In this document: in pieces, positions 8,879 to 17,381 of the stretch
Layout: every line of letters starts with the position of its first letter
How positions within the stretch are numbered: the first letter of the stretch is position 1
DNA from: Chloroflexota bacterium
GTDB lineage: Bacteria; Chloroflexota; Dormibacteria; Dormibacterales; Dormibacteraceae
Direction of reading: 5' to 3'
Assembly (NCBI GenBank): GCA_005880945.1
Contig: VBIU01000085.1
Span: forward strand, 1 to 63,354
DNA: 63,354 nt
Notes under the pieces: model-generated
The model's database searches: none
The model's input: the letters and a program-made list of their open reading frames with translations, nothing else
Told to the model about the DNA's origin: nothing
Position numbers and translations under genes: made by a program

Positions 8879-11631
8879 CAGTCCTCGACCACACGCTCGA
8901 CCTCGCGAATCGCGCCGGATGGCGAACCCAGCCATGCGCCGACCTGGTCCGCCATCTCGTCGGCGGGGCCGACGAAGCGCGACGCAGGCGGCAGGACGTC
9001 GAGGAAGGCCTTGCCGTAGTCACGACCGAGTATGCGGTTGTCCAGGATGACGACCGCCCCGCGGTCGGTGGATCGCCGGATCAGCCGGCCGAAGCCCTGC
9101 TTCAACCTCAGGGCCGCCTGCGGCAGGGCGAGCTGGGCGAATGCATCGCGCACCTGTTCCGCGCGCGCCGCATACACGGGCTCGGTTGGCACCGGGAAAG
9201 GCAGGCGAACCATGATCACGCAGCTCAATCGCTCGCCGGGCACGTCGATGCCCTCCCAGAAGCTCGCGGTGCCTAGAAGCAGCGGGCGTTCGGCCTCCTC
9301 GAACGACTTGAGCAGGTGGCGGCGCTGGCCGTCGATCCCCTGCCCGAGGATCAGCACCTCGTCCAGGTCCACGCGATGCTTGAGCGCAGTGTGAACATCG
9401 CGGAGCTGGCGATGCGAGGTGAACAACACGAGGGTGCGGCCGCCCACGCGCCGCGCCACCGCCGCGACCACCTCTCCGACCTGGCGGTCGAAGTCCTCGT
9501 GCTCGGGCGCGGGCAGGTCGGTCGGCAGGCACACGAGCGCCTGGTGAAGAAAGTCGAAAGGCGACGGCAGGATGAGCTCCTCTGCGTCCGGGCCCAGGCC
9601 AACCCGGGACCGAAAGTAATCGAAGGTTCCCCCCACCGCCAGCGTCGCCGAGGTGAAGACCGTCGACCGCCGCTCGGTGTAAACGCGGTTGCGCAGCAGG
9701 GTGCCCACGTTGATCGGAGCGGCGCGCAGCACCAGGTTGTCCGTGCGCGCGAACAGCGTGAACCAGTAAACGCGGTTCGGATCCGGAGCCAGCAGCGCCT
9801 CGCCTAGTAGATCCGAGGCGCCGTGCAGCCGGCCGCGGATGATCTCGAGCTCCCTAACGCCCTGGTCGGGCTCGACGCCACCCAGCCAATCGCGCGCACC
9901 GCCCACCGCTCGCCGGAGGGATATGTCCAGAGCGGCAAGTGCGGTCGCGGCATTCTCGCCCGCGAGGCGCACGGACTCCCAGCCTGGGTCTTCCCGCAGC
10001 GGTGGTGTCAGCCGCAGCGAATCGTCGCGGCGCTCGAGCTCGTTGAGGCGCGCCACCACCCAGGCGGCGGCCGACTCGAACAGGTCTCTGACGCGCTGGG
10101 CTGCGGACGCCGCGAGGGGCGCCGCTTCGGCCAGGGCATCCTCGGAAGCGCCGAGGTGCGGCTGGCGGCGAAGCTCATCGAGCAAACCTGCCCCGCCCAG
10201 GCGCTCCAGCAGAGCCAGGAGCCCAGGCCCGTCCACTTCCTGGCGCAGGCCTCTCGTGGCGGCCTCCTCCAGGTGGTGGGCCTCGTCGATCACGAGGTGG
10301 TCGAACGGGGGCAGGAGGCCGCCCCCCACCTCCGCGTCGGCCAGCAGCAGGGAGTGGTTGACCACGACCAGGTCGGCCGCCTCGGCTTCGGCCCGAGCCC
10401 GGTGTACGTAACAGTCCTCTTTGGTGCAGTGGATGCCGACGCAGTCCAGCGGGTCAGAGGCGATCCTTGCCCACATCACCTCTTCCCTGCCGTGTAGCCG
10501 GAGCTCGGAGCGGTCGCCGCTCTCCGTCGAATGCAGCCAGACGAGGACCTTGAGCTTGAAGCGCAGCTCGTCCGAATCATGGCAGACCTCAGCGAGGTAG
10601 CGGCGCCACCGGCGCAGCGACACGTAGTTGGAACGCCCCTTCAGCAAGCAGGCGGTGAAGTCCCATGGGAGCCACTCGCGGAGACCTGGCAGGTCCTTGG
10701 TCATCAGCTGCTCCTGCAGCGTGTGAGTGTTGGTCGACACCACGACCCGCTCGCCGTGCCTGACCGCGCGGGCGATCGAGGGGACGAGGTACGCCAGGCT
10801 CTTGCCGGTGCCCGTGCCGGCCTCCACGATCAGCGAACCGCCGCGGCCCTGCATCTGTGCGACCGCGAGCAGCATCTGCATTTGCGGCTCGCGGTGCTCA
10901 TATTCCGGCAGCACTCCCGCGAGCGGACCCTCCGGCCCCAGCAGCGCGGCCACGAGGGCGGGATCGTCGGGAGGTTTGGTGCCGGCCTTGCCGGCATGCA
11001 GGGAATGGGCGCGTGCGGCGGAAGCGGGAACCGGGTCCGGGTTGGGCGCGGTCAGGGACTCGGCGAAGAACCGCGCGACGGACCATTCGTAAGGCGCGAC
11101 CAGCGCCAGCATCGATTCCTTCAACCCTTCGTCGAGGGCAGCTGCCTCCTCCCGCAGGCGTAAGAGCAGCTGACGGGTCGCGTCGGCGTCGTCGAGCGCT
11201 CGGTGCGGTCGCGGCTGTGAGAAGCCGAGCTCGATCGCGAGCAACGGCAAGCTGTGGCTTGCGGCAGCCGGAAGAAGGATGCGCGCCACGTCGAGCGTGT
11301 CGAGGATCTCGTGCGCCGGGTCCCACAATCCGGCCGCGGTCAGGAAGTCGACGTCGAGACGGGCGCCGTGACCGACAGGCTGCCGGCCGCGGAGAAACTC
11401 GGAGAGCTCCCTCAGCGCCTCGTCGGCACTGGCCGCGCCGCGGAGCTCCTCTTGCTTGATGCCGGTCAGACGAAGAACCGTCTCGGGCACGGCGCGCCCG
11501 GGGTTCACCAATCGCTCCATCGTTCCGCTGACGCGATCGGGCGTGAAAGCGACGGCGCCGACCTCGATCACTCGGTCCCGGGCCGGGTCGAGACCGGTCG
11601 TCTCGAGATCCAGAGCTGCGTATTCCGGCAC
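8875..11631 (-). CDS. dinG: DinG-type ATP-dependent helicase fused to a DnaQ-like 3'-5' exonuclease
   Basis: The 918-residue protein couples an N-terminal DEDDh exonuclease (residues 1-165; LDLETTGLDP motif and HRALDDADATR with the catalytic His/Asp) to an XPD/DinG-family 5'-3' helicase. The helicase has Walker A AGTGTGKSLAYLVPS, the DEAH box DEAHHLEEAA, and four cysteines around CLLKGRSNY, DCVGIHC and EDC that could hold a 4Fe-4S cluster. Motif VI reads QGFGRLIRRSTDRG. This fusion is known from Firmicutes, where the polymerase-like exonuclease is active. It probably resolves R-loops or repair intermediates. The GTG start follows a TAGAAT box by 11 nt. Confidence 0.93.
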   Translation of the reverse strand: MPEYAALDLETTGLDPARDRVIEVGAVAFTPDRVSGTMERLVNPGRAVPETVLRLTGIKQEELRGAASADEALRELSEFLRGRQPVGHGARLDVDFLTAAGLWDPAHEILDTLDVARILLPAAASHSLPLLAIELGFSQPRPHRALDDADATRQLLLRLREEAAALDEGLKESMLALVAPYEWSVARFFAESLTAPNPDPVPASAARAHSLHAGKAGTKPPDDPALVAALLGPEGPLAGVLPEYEHREPQMQMLLAVAQMQGRGGSLIVEAGTGTGKSLAYLVPSIARAVRHGERVVVSTNTHTLQEQLMTKDLPGLREWLPWDFTACLLKGRSNYVSLRRWRRYLAEVCHDSDELRFKLKVLVWLHSTESGDRSELRLHGREEVMWARIASDPLDCVGIHCTKEDCYVHRARAEAEAADLVVVNHSLLLADAEVGGGLLPPFDHLVIDEAHHLEEAATRGLRQEVDGPGLLALLERLGGAGLLDELRRQPHLGASEDALAEAAPLAASAAQRVRDLFESAAAWVVARLNELERRDDSLRLTPPLREDPGWESVRLAGENAATALAALDISLRRAVGGARDWLGGVEPDQGVRELEIIRGRLHGASDLLGEALLAPDPNRVYWFTLFARTDNLVLRAAPINVGTLLRNRVYTERRSTVFTSATLAVGGTFDYFRSRVGLGPDAEELILPSPFDFLHQALVCLPTDLPAPEHEDFDRQVGEVVAAVARRVGGRTLVLFTSHRQLRDVHTALKHRVDLDEVLILGQGIDGQRRHLLKSFEEAERPLLLGTASFWEGIDVPGERLSCVIMVRLPFPVPTEPVYAARAEQVRDAFAQLALPQAALRLKQGFGRLIRRSTDRGAVVILDNRILGRDYGKAFLDVLPPASRFVGPADEMADQVGAWLGSPSGAIREVERVVEDW

Positions 11632-11642
11632 GGCCGTAGCCG

Positions 11643-11648
11643 ATTCTA
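11643..11648 (-). promoter_or_regulatory. Putative -10 box for the dinG operon
   Basis: TAGAAT on the minus strand, 11 nt before the dinG GTG start, predicts a 5' leader of about 4-5 nt. No clear -35 is seen. Confidence 0.4.
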
Positions 11649-11796
11649 CGTGCGCTCTGGCGCGCCAGGCGCGGTGAGGACAGTGGTTGATGCGGGGACA
11701 CCCCCTCCCCGACCGCGCGGCGGCGGGTGCGTCCTTCGGTGCCGGGCCGGCCTACTGATTGCACTCTAGGACGGGGCTAAGGAGAGCGGTGGTTGC

Positions 11797-11802
11797 TATA
11801 TT
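11797..11802 (+). promoter_or_regulatory. Putative -10 box for the AAA+ ATPase gene
   Basis: TATATT ends 8 nt before the ATG at 11811, so the transcript would begin at or within 2 nt of the start codon. No ribosome-binding site is present in that gap. The 160-bp region between dinG and this gene otherwise holds a GC-rich REP-like segment near 11695-11735. Confidence 0.5.
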
Positions 11803-11810
11803 TGCCCGCG

Positions 11811-13121
11811 ATGCAGACCGGGGCGATCGAGGCACCCAAGCGGATCGAAGACCTGCACGTCCGCCGTGACCTCGTCGCCAGCCTCCTTCTGCGCACTCTC
11901 GCGTTCTCCGATCAGCTGAGCGGCGCCGCTCTCGAGACCCGCCTGGGCCTGCCTTTCGAAACTCTCCAACCCCTGATCGAGGAGTTTCAAAAGACGCAGC
12001 TCATGGACACGTTGGGCTTCTCGAACGAGCCGGCGGTAGAGGGACGGCCGATTCCCGTGCGCATGAACTACACGGTCTCGAGCGCGGGCCGCCAGCGTGC
12101 AGCGGAGATGTCCGCGGTGCAGACCAGGTACCTAGGACCGTGCCCCATCAATTTCGAGGACTATCTCTCGCTCGTCCGCTCACAGGTCACAGGCAAGGCG
12201 AACGTCACCGACTCGGCCTTGAAGAAGGCGCTGGGCACGCTCGAGCTCGAGCAGCACGTCATCGACCAGATCGGCGGGGCCATGGTCTCCCGGGCTTCGC
12301 TGTTCATATTCGGGGCCCCGGGCAACGGCAAGAGCACAATCACCGAGCGCATGGCGCTCTTGATGGGCGCCCCGATCGAGATCCCGCACGCGGTGTCGGT
12401 GGGCGACGAGATCATCCGCGTGATCGACCCCGTCTACCACAAGATCGCCGAAGGCGAGCAGCCCATCGACAGGCGCCTCGTCAAGGTCGAGCGCCCTGTT
12501 GTCGTCGCGGGCGGCGAGCTCAAGCTGCAGCAGCTCGACCTGACGTATGACGCCTCGAACCGCTACTACGAGGCCCCACTGCAGTGGAAGGCCAACGCGG
12601 GAGTCTTCGTGATCGACGACTTCGGACGGCAGGAGGTCCCGCCGATGCGGCTCCTCAACCGCTTCATCGTGCCGATGGAGAAGAAGGTCGACTACCTCGA
12701 CCTATCCGCCTCTGGTCGAAAGATCGAGCTTCCGTTCCTGTGTCAGGTCGTGTTTTCAACCAACCTCTCGCCCACCGAGCTGGTCGACGAAGCCTTCCTC
12801 CGCCGCATGGCCTACAAGATCGGCGTCGGCAACCCTTCGCCCGAGGCATTCGGCCGCATTCTCAGGTATGAGTGCGACAGGCAGGGCGTGAGCTTTGACG
12901 AGAAGGCCATCGGCTACCTGCTGAACAACCTCTACGGCAAGAAGCCGCTGCGAGGGTCACACCCCCGCGCGCTGATCGCGCGCCTGGTCGACCTGGCCAA
13001 CTACCGCCAGGAATCACCGCGGCTGACGCCGCAAACGCTGAAGGAGGCATTCGACGCCTGCTTCAACCCCGCCCTCGGCAGCCTCACCGAGGACGACTGG
13101 GCCCGACCGGCAATCAACTGA
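11811..13121 (+). CDS. AAA+ ATPase with N-terminal winged-helix-like domain
   Basis: A 436-residue cytoplasmic ATPase of unknown role. Residues 1-120 resemble a winged-helix/coiled segment (ALETRLGLPFETLQPLIEEF, then MNYTVSSAGRQRA). The AAA core has Walker A FGAPGNGKST, Walker B VFVIDDFGR, a sensor in VVFSTNLSP, and an arginine-finger-like LRRMAYKI. A C-terminal helical lid ends in HPRALIARLVDLANY. The asparagine of sensor 1 is present. Similar proteins are often labelled ATPase with chaperone activity in Tad/Flp pilus-bearing bacteria, so a link to the Tad locus at 42-52 kb is possible but unproved. It is an isolated gene with its own leaderless-type promoter and overlaps plsC tail-to-tail by 8 bp. 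Confidence 0.85.
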   Translation: MQTGAIEAPKRIEDLHVRRDLVASLLLRTLAFSDQLSGAALETRLGLPFETLQPLIEEFQKTQLMDTLGFSNEPAVEGRPIPVRMNYTVSSAGRQRAAEMSAVQTRYLGPCPINFEDYLSLVRSQVTGKANVTDSALKKALGTLELEQHVIDQIGGAMVSRASLFIFGAPGNGKSTITERMALLMGAPIEIPHAVSVGDEIIRVIDPVYHKIAEGEQPIDRRLVKVERPVVVAGGELKLQQLDLTYDASNRYYEAPLQWKANAGVFVIDDFGRQEVPPMRLLNRFIVPMEKKVDYLDLSASGRKIELPFLCQVVFSTNLSPTELVDEAFLRRMAYKIGVGNPSPEAFGRILRYECDRQGVSFDEKAIGYLLNNLYGKKPLRGSHPRALIARLVDLANYRQESPRLTPQTLKEAFDACFNPALGSLTEDDWARPAIN

Positions 13122-13800
13122 CGGGCTGCGTCACTCCCGCCAGGCGCATCCTGAGCGAGGGGAGGTCGCCGAACAGGCCGCGTTGATTCGGTGGGAGCAG
13201 CTCCGCGATCTCGAGCATGATCGCGTCCGCCGCCTCCTGGTGCGAGATCCGCGAACCGTCGGCGCGCTTGGAGGCGACGGTGAACGGCTTTCCGAATGTG
13301 ATGCTGACCGGGACCCTGCGCGGCCACCGCGCACCTTTTGGCAGGCATTCGCGCGTGCCCGTCAGCCCCACCGGCAGCACAGGGCACCCGGCCTTCTGGG
13401 CGATGAAGCCCGCGCCGGGCTCGGGCGTCGCGAGCACACCTGACTCGACGCGCGTCCCTTCCGGATAGATGACCAGCGCTTGGCCGGCCTCGAGCAGGTC
13501 GAACGAGCGCCGCAAAGCGTTGCGATCCGCGGAATGCCTCACCACGGGAAATGCGTGGTACTGGCGGAACAAGAATTCGTTGAGGCCTCCTCTGAAGTAC
13601 TCGGACTTGGCCATGCTCCATGCGTCGCTTCGGGGCGTGAAAGCGGGCACCATCGGCGGGTCGAGCGTCCCGGAGTGGCTCGGGCAGATGATCAAGGGGC
13701 CTGTCCTGGGAACGTTCTCGGCTCCGATGACACGAAAGAGCCCCACGAGGTAGGTGCGGGTCATGGCACGCATCAGCCAGCGCAGGAATGCGTAGATCAT
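13114..13800 (-). CDS. plsC: 1-acyl-sn-glycerol-3-phosphate acyltransferase
   Basis: PlsC adds the second acyl chain to lysophosphatidate at the inner membrane face. The catalytic HxxxxD motif is HSGTLD at residues 42-47. The substrate-phosphate motif YPEGTR lies near residue 113. A hydrophobic N-terminal segment (residues 1-25) anchors it, and PVLPVGLTGT matches block IV. It is the last gene of the scpA-scpB-rluB-cmk-plsC operon, with an ATGA overlap to cmk. The cmk-plsC pairing is common in Gram-positive and related bacteria. Confidence 0.94.
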   Translation of the reverse strand: MIYAFLRWLMRAMTRTYLVGLFRVIGAENVPRTGPLIICPSHSGTLDPPMVPAFTPRSDAWSMAKSEYFRGGLNEFLFRQYHAFPVVRHSADRNALRRSFDLLEAGQALVIYPEGTRVESGVLATPEPGAGFIAQKAGCPVLPVGLTGTRECLPKGARWPRRVPVSITFGKPFTVASKRADGSRISHQEAADAIMLEIAELLPPNQRGLFGDLPSLRMRLAGVTQPVS

Positions 13801-14450
13801 TGCGCCTCTCGGTGGTGGGCGACGTTTCGGAGCATGAGGTCGACAACCTGGTCGACATCGAGCTTGTCAGTGTCGATGACGACCGCGTCCGGCGCCGGGC
13901 GAAGTGGAGCAACGGCGCGATTCGTGTCGACGCGATCCCTCTCCTCGACCTCTGTGCGCATGGCCTCCTGGTCGACGCTCTCGCCACGCCGCTCGTACTG
14001 GGCCGCTCTGCGCCGCACCTTTTCGTCGAGGCTGGCGGTCAGGAAGAACTTGTGGTCGGCGTCCGGGAACACGACGGTGCCGATGTCCCGGCCGGCCATC
14101 ACGACACCGTCAGCGCCGAGCCGCCGCTGCTGGGCGACCAATGCCTCCCGCACTCCCGGGACGGCCGACACGCGGGGTAGGGCCTCGGACTGGTCAGCGT
14201 CATAGATTCCATCGGTCAGCTCGACGCCGTCTGCCCAAACCCGCTCGCCATCGACCTTCAGCTCCACCGACCGCGCCAGCTCGGTGAGCGCATGCGGATC
14301 GTCCGCGTCGATGGCACGCTCGGCCGCGAGCTTGGTCACGGCCCTGTACATAAGGCCGCTGTCCACGAACGGCAAATCCAGCGCGTCCGCAACGCGCCGC
14401 CCAACCGCCGACTTTCCGGAGGCGACGCCACCGTCGATGGCGATGATCAC
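13797..14450 (-). CDS. cmk: Cytidylate kinase
   Basis: Phosphorylates CMP and dCMP to the diphosphates with ATP, feeding CTP for phospholipid and nucleic-acid synthesis. The 217-residue protein opens with MIIAIDGGVASGKS, whose P-loop replaces the usual GPAGSGKS by GGVASGKS. FVDSGLMYRAVT is the NMP-binding region, VVMAGRDIGTVVFPDA the family signature, and KFFLTAS the core strand. A short lid (RRRAAQYERRG) is present. It overlaps plsC by ATGA and rluB by 4 bp. Confidence 0.96.
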   Translation of the reverse strand: MIIAIDGGVASGKSAVGRRVADALDLPFVDSGLMYRAVTKLAAERAIDADDPHALTELARSVELKVDGERVWADGVELTDGIYDADQSEALPRVSAVPGVREALVAQQRRLGADGVVMAGRDIGTVVFPDADHKFFLTASLDEKVRRRAAQYERRGESVDQEAMRTEVEERDRVDTNRAVAPLRPAPDAVVIDTDKLDVDQVVDLMLRNVAHHREAQ

Positions 14451-15190
14451 CCGGCGTCTTCGCCGACTGCGCGGCGCAGGGCGGCGACCTCAGCCTCGCC
14501 CAGCACGCGCCATCCGCCGGTTTTCAGGCGACCTAGCTTTAGCGGTCCGAAGCCGGTGCGGCGGAGCGAGTGCACCTTGTGGCCGATCGCGTGCACCATG
14601 CGGCGAACCTGGCGGTGGCGCCCTTCTCGAATCACGATCCGGAGCTCCGCGAGCACCGAGTCGCGGCTCCCAGCGGTCACCGCCAGCGCTTCGACCTCGG
14701 CGGGAGCGGTGATGCCCTCCTCGAGCTTGACGCCGGAGCGAAGCGCTTCGAGGTCCGATGCGCTTGGGTTCCCGATCACCACTGCGATGTACTCCTTGGA
14801 GACTTTGTATCGAGGGTGCGTGAGGCGAAATGCCAGCTCGCCATCGTCGGTGAGCAGCAGCAGTCCCGAGGTGTCAGCGTCGAGCCTCCCGACCGGGAAC
14901 AGCCGGTGGCCGCTGTGGCCCTCCTCCCCGACGACGTCGAGCACCGTCGTCCTCGCGGATTCATCCCTGGCGGTGGTGATCACCCCGAGCGGCTTGTTGA
15001 GGACTATGTAGCGATGCCTGGTCACAGGCCTGACGACACGGCCGTCGACGGTGATGTGGTCCTTGCTCGGGTCGATGAGCACGCCCGATGGCGGCGGGCG
15101 CTCGCCGTTCACGCGCACCGCCCCTGAAGAGATGAGCTCGTCCGCCGCGCGGCGGCTGGCGACGCCCGCCCTGGCCAGAAAGCGGTTCAG
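14447..15190 (-). CDS. rluB: Ribosomal large-subunit pseudouridine synthase (RluB/RsuA family), apparent CTG start
   Basis: Isomerises a uridine in 23S rRNA. An N-terminal S4 RNA-binding domain (NRFLARAGVASRRAADELI) is followed by the catalytic domain: VGRLDADTSGLLLLTDDG holds the catalytic Asp, and IREGRHRQVRRM is the family C-terminal motif. The S4 domain has no in-frame ATG, GTG or TTG before it. The first GTG at 15118 would delete it. A CTG at 15190 gives Met-Asn-Arg-Phe-Leu-Ala-Arg, a typical family N-terminus, and overlaps the scpB stop as CTGA. An alternative is ATC at 15220 behind GGAGG. I prefer CTG because the same arrangement occurs at aroE and aroK. Confidence 0.88.
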   Translation of the reverse strand: MNRFLARAGVASRRAADELISSGAVRVNGERPPPSGVLIDPSKDHITVDGRVVRPVTRHRYIVLNKPLGVITTARDESARTTVLDVVGEEGHSGHRLFPVGRLDADTSGLLLLTDDGELAFRLTHPRYKVSKEYIAVVIGNPSASDLEALRSGVKLEEGITAPAEVEALAVTAGSRDSVLAELRIVIREGRHRQVRRMVHAIGHKVHSLRRTGFGPLKLGRLKTGGWRVLGEAEVAALRRAVGEDAG

Positions 15191-15735
15191 CCGCTCTTGG
15201 GAAGAGGACTCGCCCGGGATGGTCCCACCTCCACGCGGTCGAGCCGTGGTGTGGGCAGGTGATCGAGCGACTCGAGACCCATCACCTGGAGGAACCTCAT
15301 CGTCGTGCCGTACAGCTTCGGGAGGCCCGGCCCGCTGCCGCGCCCGACCTCCGTGATCAGATCGCGAAGCTCGAGGTTGGTGAGGACGCTCTCGCAGTTC
15401 ACACCGCGCACATCTTCGATCCGTGAGCGCGGCACCGGCTGCTGGTAGGCGACTATCGCCAAAGTCTCATAGGCCGCAGGCGACAGCTTGCCCGAGACCT
15501 CTGGGCGGAGCGCGCGGCGGACGGCCGCGGCGAAAGACGGACGGGTGGCGAGATTGAGCTCGTCGTGATGGCGCAAGAGCATGACGCCGCGACCTTCGAG
15601 CCGTGACTTCAACTCGTCAAGCGCATGCTCGACGGCGGTGCGATCGCTGCCCGTCGCCTGCTGAAGCTCGCGAATCTTCAACGGCCGGTTCGAGCTGAAG
15701 AGGATCGCCTCAATGGTCGCCGACAGGTCACTCAT
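15187..15735 (-). CDS. scpB: Segregation and condensation protein B
   Basis: ScpB is the winged-helix (kleisin-interacting) subunit of the SMC-ScpAB condensin. The 182-residue protein has two winged-helix repeats. The first begins TIEAILFSSNRPLKIRELQQ, and the second contains SPAAYETLAIVAYQQPVPRSRIEDVRGVN, the strongest family signature. The C-terminal tail PLPKSG is short. Its ATG lies 8 bp inside scpA and its stop lies within the CTGA that starts rluB. The smc gene is not in the window. Confidence 0.96.
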   Translation of the reverse strand: MSDLSATIEAILFSSNRPLKIRELQQATGSDRTAVEHALDELKSRLEGRGVMLLRHHDELNLATRPSFAAAVRRALRPEVSGKLSPAAYETLAIVAYQQPVPRSRIEDVRGVNCESVLTNLELRDLITEVGRGSGPGLPKLYGTTMRFLQVMGLESLDHLPTPRLDRVEVGPSRASPLPKSG

Positions 15736-16459
15736 CAGGCGCGCTCTCTCTCGCCTCGATATGGATGGGGCCGAAACGCTGCTTCTGCTTGACGGTGATG
15801 GCAGACCTTCTGAGCAGCTCGAGCACCGCTACGAACGTGACTACCGCCTCGAGGCGGTCTTCGGACTCGAGGATCAGCTCCACCAGCTCGATCGGGCCAA
15901 GGCGCAGCCTGCCGGTGATCGCGTCGAGCTTTTCCTCCAACGTCCACGTGCGGCCGGTGACGACGAGCGGCCGCGGCGGAACTCGCGCGAGGACGCTGTT
16001 GAACGCGACGACGAGGAGCCCGACCTCGAGCGGCTCCTCCTGTCCGGCAGCGTCTACCTGCCGCACCGGCGGAGGGAATGCGAAGGGCTCTTTCTCGGCG
16101 CGCGCCATCAAGCCCTGGGCCATCTCTTTGTAGGCGCGGTACTCCTCCAGGCGCTGCCGTACGTCCTCTTCCCAGCCGAGCAAATCGGACTCCTCGTCGC
16201 TCGGCGCTTCGCCCGGCAGCAAGCGGATGGACTTGATCAGCAGCAGGCGCGCGGCCATCCAGAGGAATTCGGCCATCTCGGGCGGGTCCGCGACCTCGCG
16301 CGATGCAAGCTCGATCAGGTAGCTGTCCGTGACCCTGGCCAGGGAGACCTCGAAGATGTCGAGCTCCTCGCGTTCGACGAGCGCAAGCAGGAGCTCGAGC
16401 GGCCCTTCGAACACCGGCGTCTTGACATCGAGGCGCGGACCAGCGACCGGCGGTTCCAC
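15728..16459 (-). CDS. scpA: Segregation and condensation protein A (kleisin)
   Basis: ScpA is the kleisin that bridges the SMC heads. FEGPLELLLALVEREELDIFEV near the N-terminus is the family signature, then the LLLIKSIRLLP region and a C-terminal winged helix (VVTFVAVLELLRRSAITVKQ). I choose the GTG at 16459 (MEPPVAGPRLDVKTPVFEG, 243 residues). The frame is open to an ATG at 16537, but those extra 26 codons read through a repeated hairpin element and are not family-like. A CATACT box ends 6 nt before this GTG, which fits a leaderless start. First gene of the operon. Confidence 0.92.
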   Translation of the reverse strand: MEPPVAGPRLDVKTPVFEGPLELLLALVEREELDIFEVSLARVTDSYLIELASREVADPPEMAEFLWMAARLLLIKSIRLLPGEAPSDEESDLLGWEEDVRQRLEEYRAYKEMAQGLMARAEKEPFAFPPPVRQVDAAGQEEPLEVGLLVVAFNSVLARVPPRPLVVTGRTWTLEEKLDAITGRLRLGPIELVELILESEDRLEAVVTFVAVLELLRRSAITVKQKQRFGPIHIEARESAPDE

Positions 16460-16709
16460 GACGTAAGTATGAGAGGGAACCCGGATGGTTCCCTCTGCGC
16501 GCAAAGCGGCGTTGAGGATGGGCCCTACTGAATGCATCGGCGGGCGCTTCGCGCGCGCCTGCTCTCTTTCCGGTATATCGATGGGACTTGTCTACGAATT
16601 AGCTTCTCCATGCGACGCTTCGAGGTGACAGGACAAAGTCATGGCCGGGGGGACCCCGGCCAACCCTGCCGCGATGGCGACGAGCCACGACGCCCGAGCT
16701 CAATCACCT
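16460..16709. repeat. Repeat-rich intergenic region upstream of scpA
   Basis: About 250 bp between the PIG-L gene and scpA without a credible gene. It holds, from the scpA side, a dyad GAGGGAACC/GGTTCCCTC (about 16471-16495), a 28-bp element at 16497-16524 shared with 21618-21645 (one mismatch), and a 37-bp element at 16633-16669 built on GGCCGGGG-gga-CCCCGGCC that recurs at 22250-22286 and 22580-22616. CATACT at 16466-16471 on the minus strand is the probable scpA -10 box. Confidence 0.7.
16466..16471 (-). promoter_or_regulatory. Putative -10 box for the scpA operon
   Basis: CATACT on the minus strand, 6 nt before the GTG at 16459, implies that transcription begins at the start codon. It lies at the edge of a hairpin repeat. 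Confidence 0.4.
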
Positions 16710-17381
16710 CTATCGCAAGTTGACCTGGTGGAATTTTTCAATTCCCGCAGTTGCGCGCCAGCGTCTGGTGAGCGACGCAGGGCTGCGGGTCTGGCTCGAG
16801 TGCGCGAGGCGAGCCTCGATCTTCTTGCCGATCACCTCGCTTACGTCGATCTCCAGCGTGGGCTGCAGGCCGCCGAAACACCACGCCTCGGCCGTCTCGT
16901 GCGGTGGTCCGGCCTTCGGAAAGGTGAGTGGGTCTCGTGCGCTCGGCCAGGCGGCGTCGAGGGCGACGCGCCCGACGACTCGATGGTCCGGATGAAAGCG
17001 ATAGGGAACATTGGGGTCGAACGTGAGGAGAACGTCAGGTCTGGAAGTCCTGATCTCGCGCACTAACTCTTTGCGGAGGTCGAGGGTTTCGACCAGCTCC
17101 GCATCAGGATGGCGCAGAAAGTTGACGGTCTTGACTCCAAGCAGCTCCGCGGCGAGCTCCTGCTCGCGCTCGCGAATCAGCGCCACCTTGGCGCGTGACT
17201 TGCTCGCCTCTCGCGCACCCTTGTCTCCCGAGGTCGCGAGGACGAAGTCGACCTGCACGCCGCGGGTTGTCATCAACAGAACGGCGCCGCCGCAGTAGTA
17301 CTCGATGTCGTCCGGGTGCGCGACGATGCAGAGCGCGCGTTTGATGCGCCGGTCGCCGGGCCCGGCGAACAGCCTGGGCAT
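16710..17381 (-). CDS. PIG-L / LmbE family zinc-dependent N-deacetylase
   Basis: Members remove N-acetyl groups from GlcNAc-type substrates, for example in mycothiol, bacillithiol or glycolipid synthesis. AHPDDIEYYCGG (residues 21-32) has the zinc-binding His and the catalytic Asp, with Ile where most members have Glu in HPDDE. FHPDH near residue 130 gives the second zinc His. The 223-residue length is normal. The start overlaps the recN stop as TAATG (17379-17383). The substrate cannot be inferred from the neighbours. Confidence 0.88.
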   Translation of the reverse strand: MPRLFAGPGDRRIKRALCIVAHPDDIEYYCGGAVLLMTTRGVQVDFVLATSGDKGAREASKSRAKVALIREREQELAAELLGVKTVNFLRHPDAELVETLDLRKELVREIRTSRPDVLLTFDPNVPYRFHPDHRVVGRVALDAAWPSARDPLTFPKAGPPHETAEAWCFGGLQPTLEIDVSEVIGKKIEARLAHSSQTRSPASLTRRWRATAGIEKFHQVNLR

